DNA from: Janthinobacterium agaricidamnosum
GTDB lineage: Bacteria; Pseudomonadota; Gammaproteobacteria; Burkholderiales; Burkholderiaceae_D
Length of the DNA: 64,000 nucleotides
Assembly: GCF_003667705.1 (NCBI RefSeq)
Contig: NZ_CP033019.1
Coordinates: 2,976,001-3,040,000 of the forward strand
Direction: 5' to 3'
The notes under the pieces were generated by a model. The model did not search any database. It saw only the letters and a program-made list of their open reading frames with translations, and was not told where the DNA came from. Shown one piece after another: positions 17,171-27,806 of the stretch (position 1 is the first letter of the stretch; each line of letters begins with the position of its first letter). The translations under genes and the position numbers were made by a program.

Positions 17171-17410
17171 ATGTCCGACGCCCTGCGCCTGCGCTGCGTA
17201 TTTGCCTTCCTGATGTCGCTGCTCATGACCCTGCTGATGAGCGCCTGGGTCACCTGGCTCAATATCGGCTTGCAGGCGGACTTCCTGCCCCGCTGGCGCC
17301 ATGCCTTCTTTGCCGCCTGGCCCGTGGCCTTCTGCGCCGTGATGCTGTTCGCGCCCCGCGTGCAGCTGATGAGCCGCAACATCGTGGCGCGGCTCGCCCG
17401 CCACCCTTAA
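17171..17410 (+). CDS. DUF2798 membrane protein
   Basis: Small membrane protein of 79 residues with two predicted transmembrane helices (LRCVFAFLMSLLMTLLMSAW and AFFAAWPVAFCAVMLFAPR), matching the DUF2798 family. Positively charged ends, including the Arg-rich C-terminus VARLARHP, suggest both ends are cytoplasmic. The function is unknown. It is divergent from the LysR gene, an arrangement that commonly links a regulator to its target. Confidence 0.82.
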   Translation: MSDALRLRCVFAFLMSLLMTLLMSAWVTWLNIGLQADFLPRWRHAFFAAWPVAFCAVMLFAPRVQLMSRNIVARLARHP

Positions 17411-17511
17411 CCGGCAGTCAACCAGCAACGGTATCACTCGGTCACTGCCGCCCACGGCCGCCCTGATCCGGGCTATGCTATGGCCGTCCTGTTTTTTACA
17501 GCGGAGTGCCC

Positions 17512-17910
17512 ATGCTCGATCACGTATCCCTCACCGTCAGCGACCTGGAACGCGCCGAGCGCTTCTATGACGCCGTCTTTGCCGCGCTCGACGTGCCCAA
17601 GGTAGGCAGCGACCATGCCAACGCCTGGATAGGCTACGGCGAGCGCAGCGATGCACAGCACCCCGAGCGCAGCTACTTTTCCGTGCGCCTGGGCCCGCAG
17701 CCCGACGACGCGCCGCGCCGCCACTGCTGCTTCAAGGCCCCCTCGCGCGCGGCCGTGGAAGCGTTTTGGCAGGCCGGACTGGCGCATGGCGGCATCGACC
17801 TGGGCGCGCCCGGCCTGCGCCACTATCACGCCAGCTATTACGCGGCCTTTCTGTTCGATCCGGACGGCAACCGGATCGAAGCCGTCTGCCACCGCGCCGA
17901 GGCCGGCTGA
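17512..17910 (+). CDS. VOC-family (glyoxalase/bleomycin-resistance fold) protein
   Basis: Protein of 132 residues from ATG 17512, with GCGGAG upstream. It starts MLDHVSLTVSDLERAERFYD, the typical first beta-alpha-beta unit of vicinal oxygen chelate proteins, and ends with the second unit YYAAFLFDPDGNRIEAVCH. The metal-ligand positions appear as the early His of LDHVS and the Glu of RIEAVC, so a metalloenzyme is possible. Members include glyoxalases, dioxygenases and antibiotic-binding proteins; this one cannot be assigned further. It is in the same orientation as its neighbours but shows no operon-like spacing. Confidence 0.88.
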   Translation: MLDHVSLTVSDLERAERFYDAVFAALDVPKVGSDHANAWIGYGERSDAQHPERSYFSVRLGPQPDDAPRRHCCFKAPSRAAVEAFWQAGLAHGGIDLGAPGLRHYHASYYAAFLFDPDGNRIEAVCHRAEAG

Positions 17911-18010
17911 CAGGTGGGGAAATCCGGCTCTGTTCGGCATTTCCACTTCGAGACGATTTGCCTATAATGGCTGGCACGCCATACCGGTCCGTGAACAAAG
18001 AAGGAGATTC

Positions 18011-18859
18011 ATGCATCATCTATTCGTCGGCCGCCCCGCGCGCACCATGCTCCTCTCCAGCGCCGGCTTGCTGCTGGCAGGCTGTTTTTCCGGCTGCTCT
18101 CTGTTTCCATCCGCCCCGGCCACGCCAGGTGTGCCGGCCACTGCGGCCCTGCCCGACGCCAGCATCGCGTATACCCTGAGCGGCCAGGACGGCTTGCCCG
18201 TCGTGTTCCAGTCGGCCATGGGCGACGGCAAGGATGTATGGGCCAAGGTCGTGCCGGAAGTCGCCCGGCAGCACCGCGTGCTCGTCTACGACCGTCCCGG
18301 CTATGGCGACAGCCAGAAGACCACCACGCCGCGCGATCCCTGCACCATTGCCGCCCAGCAGCGCGCCCTGCTGGCGCAAGCGGGCCTGAAGCCGCCGTAT
18401 ATACTGGTCGGCCATGGCCTGGGCGGGCTGTACCAGTATGTGTATGCCAGGCTGTACCCGCAGGACGTGGCCGGCCTGGTCCTCCTCGACCCCACGCACC
18501 CGCAGCAGTGGAACCGCCTGCAGACAGACGCGTCCACCTACGCCATGCTCGTGAAGACGCGGCGCAAACTCATGTTCAACAGTACGGAATCGGCCGAATT
18601 CGATGCCCAGACGCAATGTCTGCAACACGTCGACATGAACAGCCCGCTGCGCGTGCCCGCCATGCTGCTGGTGCGCGACAAGTTCGGCATCGAGGAAATG
18701 GGCTCGTTTGAAAACGTGGTGCGGGCGCAGGAAAAGGATTGGCAGCGCCTGTCCGGCGCGCCGGCCATCGAGCGCATCACGGGCGCCGGCTATTACATCC
18801 AGAAAGACAACCCCGTCATCGTCAACGAGGCGGTCAAGATGGTGGCGAAGAAGAAGTAA
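18011..18859 (+). CDS. Lipoprotein with alpha/beta-hydrolase fold lacking catalytic residues
   Basis: Protein of 282 residues beginning MHHLFVGRPARTMLLSSAGL with lipobox LLAGC, so an exported lipoprotein is predicted. The body is an alpha/beta-hydrolase fold: VVFQSAMGDGKDVWAKV, RVLVYDRPGYGDSQ, then the nucleophile elbow. There the usual G-x-S-x-G reads VGHGLGGL, with Gly136 in place of serine. The late G-H motif reads GAGYYIQKDNP, with Tyr261 where the catalytic histidine is expected. An aspartate remains in VLLDPTHP and one in LVRDKF. Two of three catalytic residues therefore appear lost, pointing to a binding or structural role. The start has AAGGAG 5 bases upstream and encodes the signal sequence. 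Confidence 0.82.
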   Translation: MHHLFVGRPARTMLLSSAGLLLAGCFSGCSLFPSAPATPGVPATAALPDASIAYTLSGQDGLPVVFQSAMGDGKDVWAKVVPEVARQHRVLVYDRPGYGDSQKTTTPRDPCTIAAQQRALLAQAGLKPPYILVGHGLGGLYQYVYARLYPQDVAGLVLLDPTHPQQWNRLQTDASTYAMLVKTRRKLMFNSTESAEFDAQTQCLQHVDMNSPLRVPAMLLVRDKFGIEEMGSFENVVRAQEKDWQRLSGAPAIERITGAGYYIQKDNPVIVNEAVKMVAKKK

Positions 18860-18884
18860 ACATGCTTGCTGGCGTCCGTGGTGG

Positions 18885-18920
18885 TGTCGGATTACGCGGC
18901 GTGCCGCCGCTAATCCGACC
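18885..18920. repeat. REP, cluster 3 left half (next to the IS)
   Basis: Inverse-orientation REP: TGTCGGATTACG, an inner GGCGTGCCGCC tip and CTAATCCGACC. Its usual last bases (CCTACG in other copies) are replaced by CCTTGT, which is where the IS110 element appears to begin. Confidence 0.85.
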
Positions 18921-18924
18921 TTGT

Positions 18925-20116
<1,192 letters not shown>

Positions 20117-20161
20117 CGGGGATAACAGTATCTACCCGGCTCTTGAGCCCCTTGTCAAACC

Positions 20162-20204
20162 GTAGGTCGGATTAGCGAGGCTTCGCCTCGCGTAATCCGA
20201 CAAT
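20162..20204. repeat. REP, cluster 3 right half (next to the IS)
   Basis: Forward REP: GTAGGTCGGATTAGCG, inner AGGCTTCGCCT tip and CGTAATCCGACAATA. It is complete and lies 6 bp past the right-hand CCTTGT of the IS and 15 bp before the stop of the convergent FadB-like gene. Confidence 0.87.
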
Positions 20205-20219
20205 ACTGTTGGCATCGGC

Positions 20220-22307
<2,088 letters not shown>

Positions 22308-22862
22308 GTCTCTTCCTTATTGGTTTTGCTCAACGTATGAGGTGGTTGCAAGGGATGAAGCTTTACTATACCGCATAAAAGAACGCTCGTATTATTTTTG
22401 TCGTGTGCGCGCGGCCGCCAGCATGCTACGCCATGGTACAACATCGTTTGCGAATCGATTCTGCTACAAGCGGCAAACTCCGGCAGAAGCTATCAATTGG
22501 ATATTCATTCAAATAACAAAACCACAATAATAATAACGTCGTTTTATTCTGCGAAGGAATGCGTTTGTGATATGCCGGCATGGGGTAATTACGACAATTC
22601 TTACATTATTTATTCCCTCCCCTTGTTTTTCGACAGACGCTGGGGAATAATAAAATTATTGATTCAAATCAATACTCTACAATTTATCTACCATAGGGCC
22701 ACGCGCAGAAAAAACATGGGCGGCAGTTCATTGCGCACATTCTCACCGATTATCACCAAATCACGGCCGGTGCAATGACATCCTTGCCTTATACCGATAG
22801 CAGAAAAATAATAACAGCAGCCTTATCGCCCCCATTCCTCTTCTCATATCGAAGGACATACT
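22308..22862. other. 555-bp AT-rich intergenic region between fadB-like and chemoreceptor genes
   Basis: This is the most AT-rich stretch in the window, with runs such as AATAATAATAACG and GGAATAATAAAATTATTG. I see no convincing gene in it; the open frames here are short and have no homology that I recognise. It contains one perfect FNR/ANR-type site (listed separately). It separates two divergent genes and should hold both promoters. The base composition differs sharply from neighbouring coding DNA. Confidence 0.7.
22659..22672 (+). promoter_or_regulatory. FNR/ANR-type box upstream of the chemoreceptor operon
   Basis: TTGATTCAAATCAA is a perfect match to the FNR/ANR consensus TTGAT-N4-ATCAA. 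It lies about 190 bp before the chemoreceptor start in the AT-rich leader. A weak -10 candidate TACCAT (22689-22694) lies 3' of it at a distance near that of activated promoters. This suggests control by oxygen supply. Confidence 0.62.
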
Positions 22863-24926
22863 ATGGACGCAGCCAGCCATGTCAGCCCCACGCAGGATCT
22901 GGACTTAGAAGCGATAAATACTGCATTGAACCGTGTCCAGGCCGTCATCGAATTCGAACTCGACGGCACCATCCTGCATGCGAATGACAATTTCCTGCGT
23001 GTCGTCGGATACAGCCTGGCCGAGGTGCAAGGCAAGCACCATGCCATCTTCTGCGATCCCGAGTATGTAAAAACGGCCGAATACGCCAACTTCTGGGCCA
23101 AGCTGGCACGCGGCGAATTCGACCAGGGCGAATACAAGCGCCGCGCCAGGGATGGCCGCGAAGTGTGGATCAACGCGTCGTACAACCCCATCCTCGACGC
23201 GGACGGCAAACCGTATAAAGTCATCAAGTTCGCCACCGACATCACGGCCAGCAAGCACCGCAACGCCGATTATGAAGGCAAGATCGACGCCATCAGCAAG
23301 GCCCAGGCCGTGATCGAGTTCCGGCTCGACGGCACCATCATCCGCGCCAACGACAATTTCCTCAAGTCCGTCGGCTACACGCTCGACGAGATCGAAGGCA
23401 AGCACCACCGCATGTTTTGCGAGCCCGAGTACGCCAAGAGCGCGGAGTACGCGCAGTTCTGGCAAAAACTGGGCAAGGGCGAGTTCGACGCGGGCGAATA
23501 CAAGCGCGTGACCAAGGACGGCCGCGAAATCTGGCTCAATGCCTCGTACAACCCCATCTTTGACGCGGAGGGCCGCCCCTTCAAGGTGGTCAAGTTCGCC
23601 AGCGATGTGACGGCCCTGAAAAAGCGCAATGCCGAATACGAAGGCAAGGTCAGCGCAATCGGCAAGGCGCAGGCCGTGATCGAATTCGACATGCAGGGCA
23701 AGGTGCTCGATGCCAACGGCAATTTCCTCGCCGTCATGGACTATGACTTGAGCGATATCCAGGGCGAACACCACCGCATGTTCTGCGAGCCCGAGTATGC
23801 GGGCAGCGCCGAGTACAAGAAGTTCTGGCAAAAGCTCAACCGGGGCGAATTCGACGCGGGCCGCTACAAGCGCCTGGGCAACCATGGCAAGGTGGTGTGG
23901 ATACAAGCGACCTACAACCCCATCCTGGACCTGAACGGCAAGCCGTATAAAGTGGTCAAGTTCGCCATCGACATCACGGACCAGGTGAACCTGGAAAACA
24001 GCATCCAGGCCAAGGCCGCCAACGACAGCCGCAAGGTCAATGCCCTGCTCGACTCGGTGGCGCGCGCGGCGCAAGGCGACCTGACCTGCCATATCGTGCC
24101 CGAAGGCGGCGAACCGATCGATTTGCTGGCCGGCGGCATCAGCAAGATGATCGTCGACTTGCGCGGCGTCATCGGCAACGTGGTATCGGCGGCCAACGGC
24201 TTTGCCGAGGCTTCGCACACCATCGCCGAACGGGCCACGGGCGTAGCCGTGGGCACGCAGGCGCTGGGGGCCACGGTGGAAGAAATGAACGCCTCCATCG
24301 ACGGCTTGACGTTTTCCATCAATTCCATCGCGGAAAACACCTCGAACGCCGATTCGCTGGCGAAAGCCACGCAGCAGGAAGCGGAATCGGGCGCGCGCGC
24401 CGTCGCCAAATCGATCGAGGCGATGGACCTGATCAACCGCTCGTCGGAAGACATCGGCGAAATCGTCAAGGTCATCAGCGAAATCGCCAACCAGACCAAC
24501 ATGCTGGCCTTCAATGCGGCCATCGAGGCGGCGCGCGCGGGCGAGCACGGCCTGGGGTTTTCCGTCGTCGCCGACGAGGTGCGCAAGCTGGCCGAGCGTT
24601 CCTCGCAGGCGACCAAGGAAATTTCCAAGCTGATCAACGAATCCGTCAAGCGGGTGTCCACCGGCAGCGAGATTTCGCGCCAGGCCAGCGACGCCTTCGA
24701 CAAGATCGTCTCGGGCGTGGCCAAGACCACGCTGGCCATCTCCGATATCTCGAAGGCGGCCAACGAGCAGCTGCTGACGGCGCGCGAAGTGTCGACGGCG
24801 ATCCAGTACATCGCCGAGGAAACGGAAAAGTCGGCCGCCAACTGCGACAGCATCGCCCGCTCGACGGATGGCTTGAACGAGCGCGCGGGCAGCCTGAACC
24901 AGACTGTCTCCGGCTTCGTGGTGTAG
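22863..24926 (+). CDS. Soluble methyl-accepting chemotaxis protein with three tandem PAS domains (BdlA-like)
   Basis: Chemoreceptor of 687 residues with no membrane span. Three PAS repeats of exactly 122 residues (366 bp period) occupy residues about 18-380; each has QAVIEF, a [14 protein letters not shown]-type motif and a HHAIFC/HHRMFC-PEY stretch. That HHR-FC motif resembles P. aeruginosa BdlA, which has two such PAS domains. The C-terminal signalling hairpin is complete: [20 protein letters not shown] followed by [14 protein letters not shown] and [20 protein letters not shown]. It probably senses an internal cue such as redox or oxygen state and signals to a CheA elsewhere through CheW proteins. 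It ends 3 bases before cheR. There is no C-terminal CheR-docking pentapeptide. Confidence 0.94.
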   Translation: MDAASHVSPTQDLDLEAINTALNRVQAVIEFELDGTILHANDNFLRVVGYSLAEVQGKHHAIFCDPEYVKTAEYANFWAKLARGEFDQGEYKRRARDGREVWINASYNPILDADGKPYKVIKFATDITASKHRNADYEGKIDAISKAQAVIEFRLDGTIIRANDNFLKSVGYTLDEIEGKHHRMFCEPEYAKSAEYAQFWQKLGKGEFDAGEYKRVTKDGREIWLNASYNPIFDAEGRPFKVVKFASDVTALKKRNAEYEGKVSAIGKAQAVIEFDMQGKVLDANGNFLAVMDYDLSDIQGEHHRMFCEPEYAGSAEYKKFWQKLNRGEFDAGRYKRLGNHGKVVWIQATYNPILDLNGKPYKVVKFAIDITDQVNLENSIQAKAANDSRKVNALLDSVARAAQGDLTCHIVPEGGEPIDLLAGGISKMIVDLRGVIGNVVSAANGFAEASHTIAERATGVAVGTQALGATVEEMNASIDGLTFSINSIAENTSNADSLAKATQQEAESGARAVAKSIEAMDLINRSSEDIGEIVKVISEIANQTNMLAFNAAIEAARAGEHGLGFSVVADEVRKLAERSSQATKEISKLINESVKRVSTGSEISRQASDAFDKIVSGVAKTTLAISDISKAANEQLLTAREVSTAIQYIAEETEKSAANCDSIARSTDGLNERAGSLNQTVSGFVV

Positions 24927-24929
24927 GCC

Positions 24930-25754
24930 ATGAGCCACGCGGCCACCTTGACGCCCGAGGTGCTGACGACCCTGATCGCGCTGGTGCGCCAGCATACGGG
25001 CATCGCCATGACCGCGCGCAAGAGCGTCTTGCTGGAACGGCGCTTGCAGCCACGGCTGCATGCGCTGTCCCTGCACAGCTACCAGGCGTACCTGGACCGG
25101 GTGGCCAGCGACCGCGACGAGGTGGCCCATTTCATCGACCTGGTGACCACCAACGACACCCTGTTCTTCCGCACGCCGCAGGTCTGGGATTACTTCCGCG
25201 ACCGCTACCTGCCCGCCTGGGCGCGCGCCCATCCCGACGGCTGCCTCGCCATCTGGTCGGCGGCCGCCGCCAGTGGCGAGGAGCTGTATTCGATCGCCAT
25301 GCTGTGCGAGCAATTCAAGCTGCAAGTGCCCGCCTTCCGCTACCAGATCCTGGCCAGCGACATTTCGCAGCAGATCCTCGCGGCGGCGAAGGCCGGCCAG
25401 TACAGCGGGCGCTCCGTCGAGCGCATCCGGCTGTCGCACCCGGACTTGCTGCGCAAATATTTCTCGCCCGCGCCATATGGCGTCAAGGTCAACGACGAGC
25501 TGCGGCAGCATGTCAGCTTTGCCCAGCATAACTTGCTCGAAGCGCTGCGCCCGGCGCGCCAATTCGACCTGGTGTTCCTGCGCAATGTACTGATTTATTT
25601 CGACGCGGAGCACCAGGAAGCCGTGCTGCGCCAGACGCGCCTGAGTCTCAAGGATGAAGGCCGGCTGATCCTGGGCGAGTCGGAAACGATCGCCCGCCTC
25701 GGTACCGGCTATCAGTTCGAATTTCCCATGATTTACAAGGCGGGCAGCGCATGA
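24930..25754 (+). CDS. cheR: Chemotaxis protein methyltransferase CheR
   Basis: SAM-dependent glutamate O-methyltransferase of 274 residues that methylates chemoreceptors for adaptation. The N-terminal helical domain starts LTPEVLTTLIALVRQHTGIA. The catalytic domain has FIDLVTTNDTLFFRTPQVWD, the SAM motif AIWSAAAASGEELYSIAML and DLVFLRNVLIYFDAE. All main blocks are normal. It begins 3 bases after the receptor stop and overlaps cheD by 4 bases (ATGA), so the four genes are co-translated. No cheB esterase lies nearby, so demethylation must come from elsewhere. Confidence 0.95.
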   Translation: MSHAATLTPEVLTTLIALVRQHTGIAMTARKSVLLERRLQPRLHALSLHSYQAYLDRVASDRDEVAHFIDLVTTNDTLFFRTPQVWDYFRDRYLPAWARAHPDGCLAIWSAAAASGEELYSIAMLCEQFKLQVPAFRYQILASDISQQILAAAKAGQYSGRSVERIRLSHPDLLRKYFSPAPYGVKVNDELRQHVSFAQHNLLEALRPARQFDLVFLRNVLIYFDAEHQEAVLRQTRLSLKDEGRLILGESETIARLGTGYQFEFPMIYKAGSA

Positions 25755-26281
25755 GCATCATCATCGAACATGGCCTGGCGCCGCAACATGTTGGCATGGG
25801 GCAACTTAGCGTCGGTACGCATGGCGAGCAGCTGCAAGCCTTGCTCGGCTCCTGCATCGGCATCGGCTTCATCTGGAAGAACGGCCCCTGCTGCGGCCTG
25901 GCCCACTGCCTGCTGCCGGAAGCGCCCGGTGCCGAGCATGCCCTTGGCGCCCGCTATGTGAGCCAGGCCGTGCCCTCGCTGCTGCGCCTGATGGGCGTGC
26001 GCCAGGCCGATTATGCCGATATCGAGGTGGTGCTGGCGGGCGGCGCCAGCATGTTCGGCCCCGCCCACGTCCATGGCCGCCTGCAGGTGGGCCGGCAAAA
26101 CGCGGAGGCGGCGCAAAAATACCTGGCCCAGTGCGGCTTGCACGTCAGTTTTTGCGCGCTGGGAGGCCGCCACGGCCGCCAGTTGCTGATCGATTGCGCC
26201 CGGCACAGCTACGCCGTCACCGAGGTGGTGGCGCCACCCGAATGGATTCCACGCAAGGAAGGCGCATATGGATATGCATGA
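25751..26281 (+). CDS. cheD: Chemoreceptor glutamine deamidase CheD
   Basis: CheD of 176 residues, which deamidates receptor glutamines to glutamates. The catalytic cysteine is in QALLGSCIGIGFIWKNG and the histidine in GLAHCLLPEAP, as in the family pattern LGSCV...H-x-x-LP. Another conserved block is ADIEVVLAGGASMFG. It overlaps cheR by 4 bases at the start and the CheW-like gene by 14 bases at the end. CheD pairing with CheR suggests the adjoining PAS receptor has modification sites, although it is soluble. Confidence 0.93.
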   Translation: MSIIIEHGLAPQHVGMGQLSVGTHGEQLQALLGSCIGIGFIWKNGPCCGLAHCLLPEAPGAEHALGARYVSQAVPSLLRLMGVRQADYADIEVVLAGGASMFGPAHVHGRLQVGRQNAEAAQKYLAQCGLHVSFCALGGRHGRQLLIDCARHSYAVTEVVAPPEWIPRKEGAYGYA

Positions 26282-27800
26282 AGCGACGGGCTTGCAGGCC
26301 CATGGCGCAAGCGACACGGCCGCCGAACTGTTCGGCTCCTTCCACCTGGGCGGCGATGAATTCGCCCTGCCCGCCAGCTGCATCCGCGAAGTGGTGAACT
26401 ACCCCGCGAAAGTCACGGCCCTGCCCCTGTCGCCCGCGTATCTGGAAGGCATGTTCACCTTGCGCGGCAGCGTCATTCCGGTGGTCAACCTGGGGCGCTT
26501 GTTCCGCGCCGATGCGCCGCGCGCCGTGGCCACGGACAAGATCGCCATCCTCGATTTCCAGCAAGTACTGATCGGCATCGTCTTCCAGGATACGGGCGAA
26601 ATCCTGCGCGTGCCCGCCAGTGCGCGCAGCGCCCTGCAATATGCGGCCGGCGACAGACAGGCCGTCATCGCCGGCACGATTTTGCTCGACGGCGGCGCGC
26701 GCCTGCTGCAGATACTCGACCCGCACGCCCTGCTGCGCATCGAAAACGTGCCCCACGTACTGGCCCTGCAGGCGACGGGCGCCAAGCTGAGCACGGCCCG
26801 CTACCATGCGCAAAGCGAACGCCGCCAGTGCGTCAGCTTCCATGCGGCCGGCGCCACGTTCGCCTTCGAAATGCTGGCCATCCAGGAAATCATCAAGGTG
26901 CCGGAGCTGCACAGTTCCCTGCTGAACAACGAACTGTGCCTGGGGCGCATGCATTTCCGCGGCAACCAGGTGGCCGTCGTCGACTTCGGCGCCCTGCTGC
27001 AGGCGCCTGCGTGCGGCAAGGCGGCCAGGGAAGCCACGCCGGACCAGCGTGTCATCGTCGTGCGCCTCGACGGCACGACCGTGGGCTTCCTCGTCGACTC
27101 CGTCGACAGCATCGTGCATTTCTTTGGCGACGAGGTGCTGCCGATTCCCCTGCTGAGCAAGGCGCGCGCCGCCATGTTCGCCGGCTGCATCACGAAAGAA
27201 GGCTTGGGCGACATCATTTTCCTGAACCACAAGGACATCCTGTCGCAGGCGGAGATCGTCGAGATGCGCGACGGCCACGCGCGCCTGTACCCGGCCGACA
27301 CGGAAACGGGCGCCGCCAAGCACAAGGCGCGGCGCCGCGTCTACATCACCTTTACGGTGGAAACCCGCTTCGCCGTGGAAATCGGGCAAGTGCGCGAAAT
27401 CATCGATTTCAGCCACGCCATCACCACGCCGCCGGGGATGCCGGCCTGCATGCTCGGCATGCTCAACTTGCGTCAGCAAATGATCAGCATCATCGATCTG
27501 CGCCAGCTGTATGCGATGCCGGCCCTGCCGGACGCCAGCAGCGGCAAGATCTTGATCGTGGAACGGGGCGCCGAACGCTACGGCTTCCTCGTCGACCACG
27601 TCGACAACATCATGACCATCTCCGACAGCCAGCGCTTTGCGGCGCCGCAAATCATCCGCACGGGAGAACACGACGATCTGCGCAGCGAAATGGATGAAAT
27701 GATCGACATCGGCACGGAGGCGCAGCGCCAGACCCTGTCCGTCTTCCAGTGCGATCATCTGCTGGAAAAGCTGGAGACGGCGCTGCCGCGAGCGGCCTAG
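26268..27800 (+). CDS. Triple-CheW fusion coupling protein
   Basis: Protein of 510 residues made of three CheW (SH3-like) domains in series, at about 18-160, 180-320 and 345-500. Domain 1 has FALPASCIREVVNYPAKVTA and GMFTLRGSVIPVVNLGRLF; domain 2 has FAFEMLAIQEIIKVPELHSS and MHFRGNQVAVVDFGALL; domain 3 has FAVEIGQVREIIDFSHAITT and GMLNLRQQMISIIDLRQLY. An ordinary CheW has one domain of about 160 residues and couples receptor to CheA. A three-domain form could bridge several receptors or kinases. It overlaps cheD and ends the chemosensory operon. No CheA or CheB gene follows. Confidence 0.9.
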   Translation: MDMHEATGLQAHGASDTAAELFGSFHLGGDEFALPASCIREVVNYPAKVTALPLSPAYLEGMFTLRGSVIPVVNLGRLFRADAPRAVATDKIAILDFQQVLIGIVFQDTGEILRVPASARSALQYAAGDRQAVIAGTILLDGGARLLQILDPHALLRIENVPHVLALQATGAKLSTARYHAQSERRQCVSFHAAGATFAFEMLAIQEIIKVPELHSSLLNNELCLGRMHFRGNQVAVVDFGALLQAPACGKAAREATPDQRVIVVRLDGTTVGFLVDSVDSIVHFFGDEVLPIPLLSKARAAMFAGCITKEGLGDIIFLNHKDILSQAEIVEMRDGHARLYPADTETGAAKHKARRRVYITFTVETRFAVEIGQVREIIDFSHAITTPPGMPACMLGMLNLRQQMISIIDLRQLYAMPALPDASSGKILIVERGAERYGFLVDHVDNIMTISDSQRFAAPQIIRTGEHDDLRSEMDEMIDIGTEAQRQTLSVFQCDHLLEKLETALPRAA

Positions 27801-27806
27801 GATTCC

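Noticed and set aside
17651..18859. A longer start for the lipoprotein hydrolase gene, reaching into the VOC gene
   Set aside because: The added part is out of frame with a real protein and lacks homology, while ATG 18011 has a good ribosome site and starts the signal sequence.
22905..25613. A 902-codon open frame on the minus strand across the chemoreceptor and cheR genes
   Set aside because: It runs opposite to well-supported genes, has a His/Gly/Val/Asp/Arg-rich mirror composition typical of antisense frames in GC-rich DNA, and shows no known domain.
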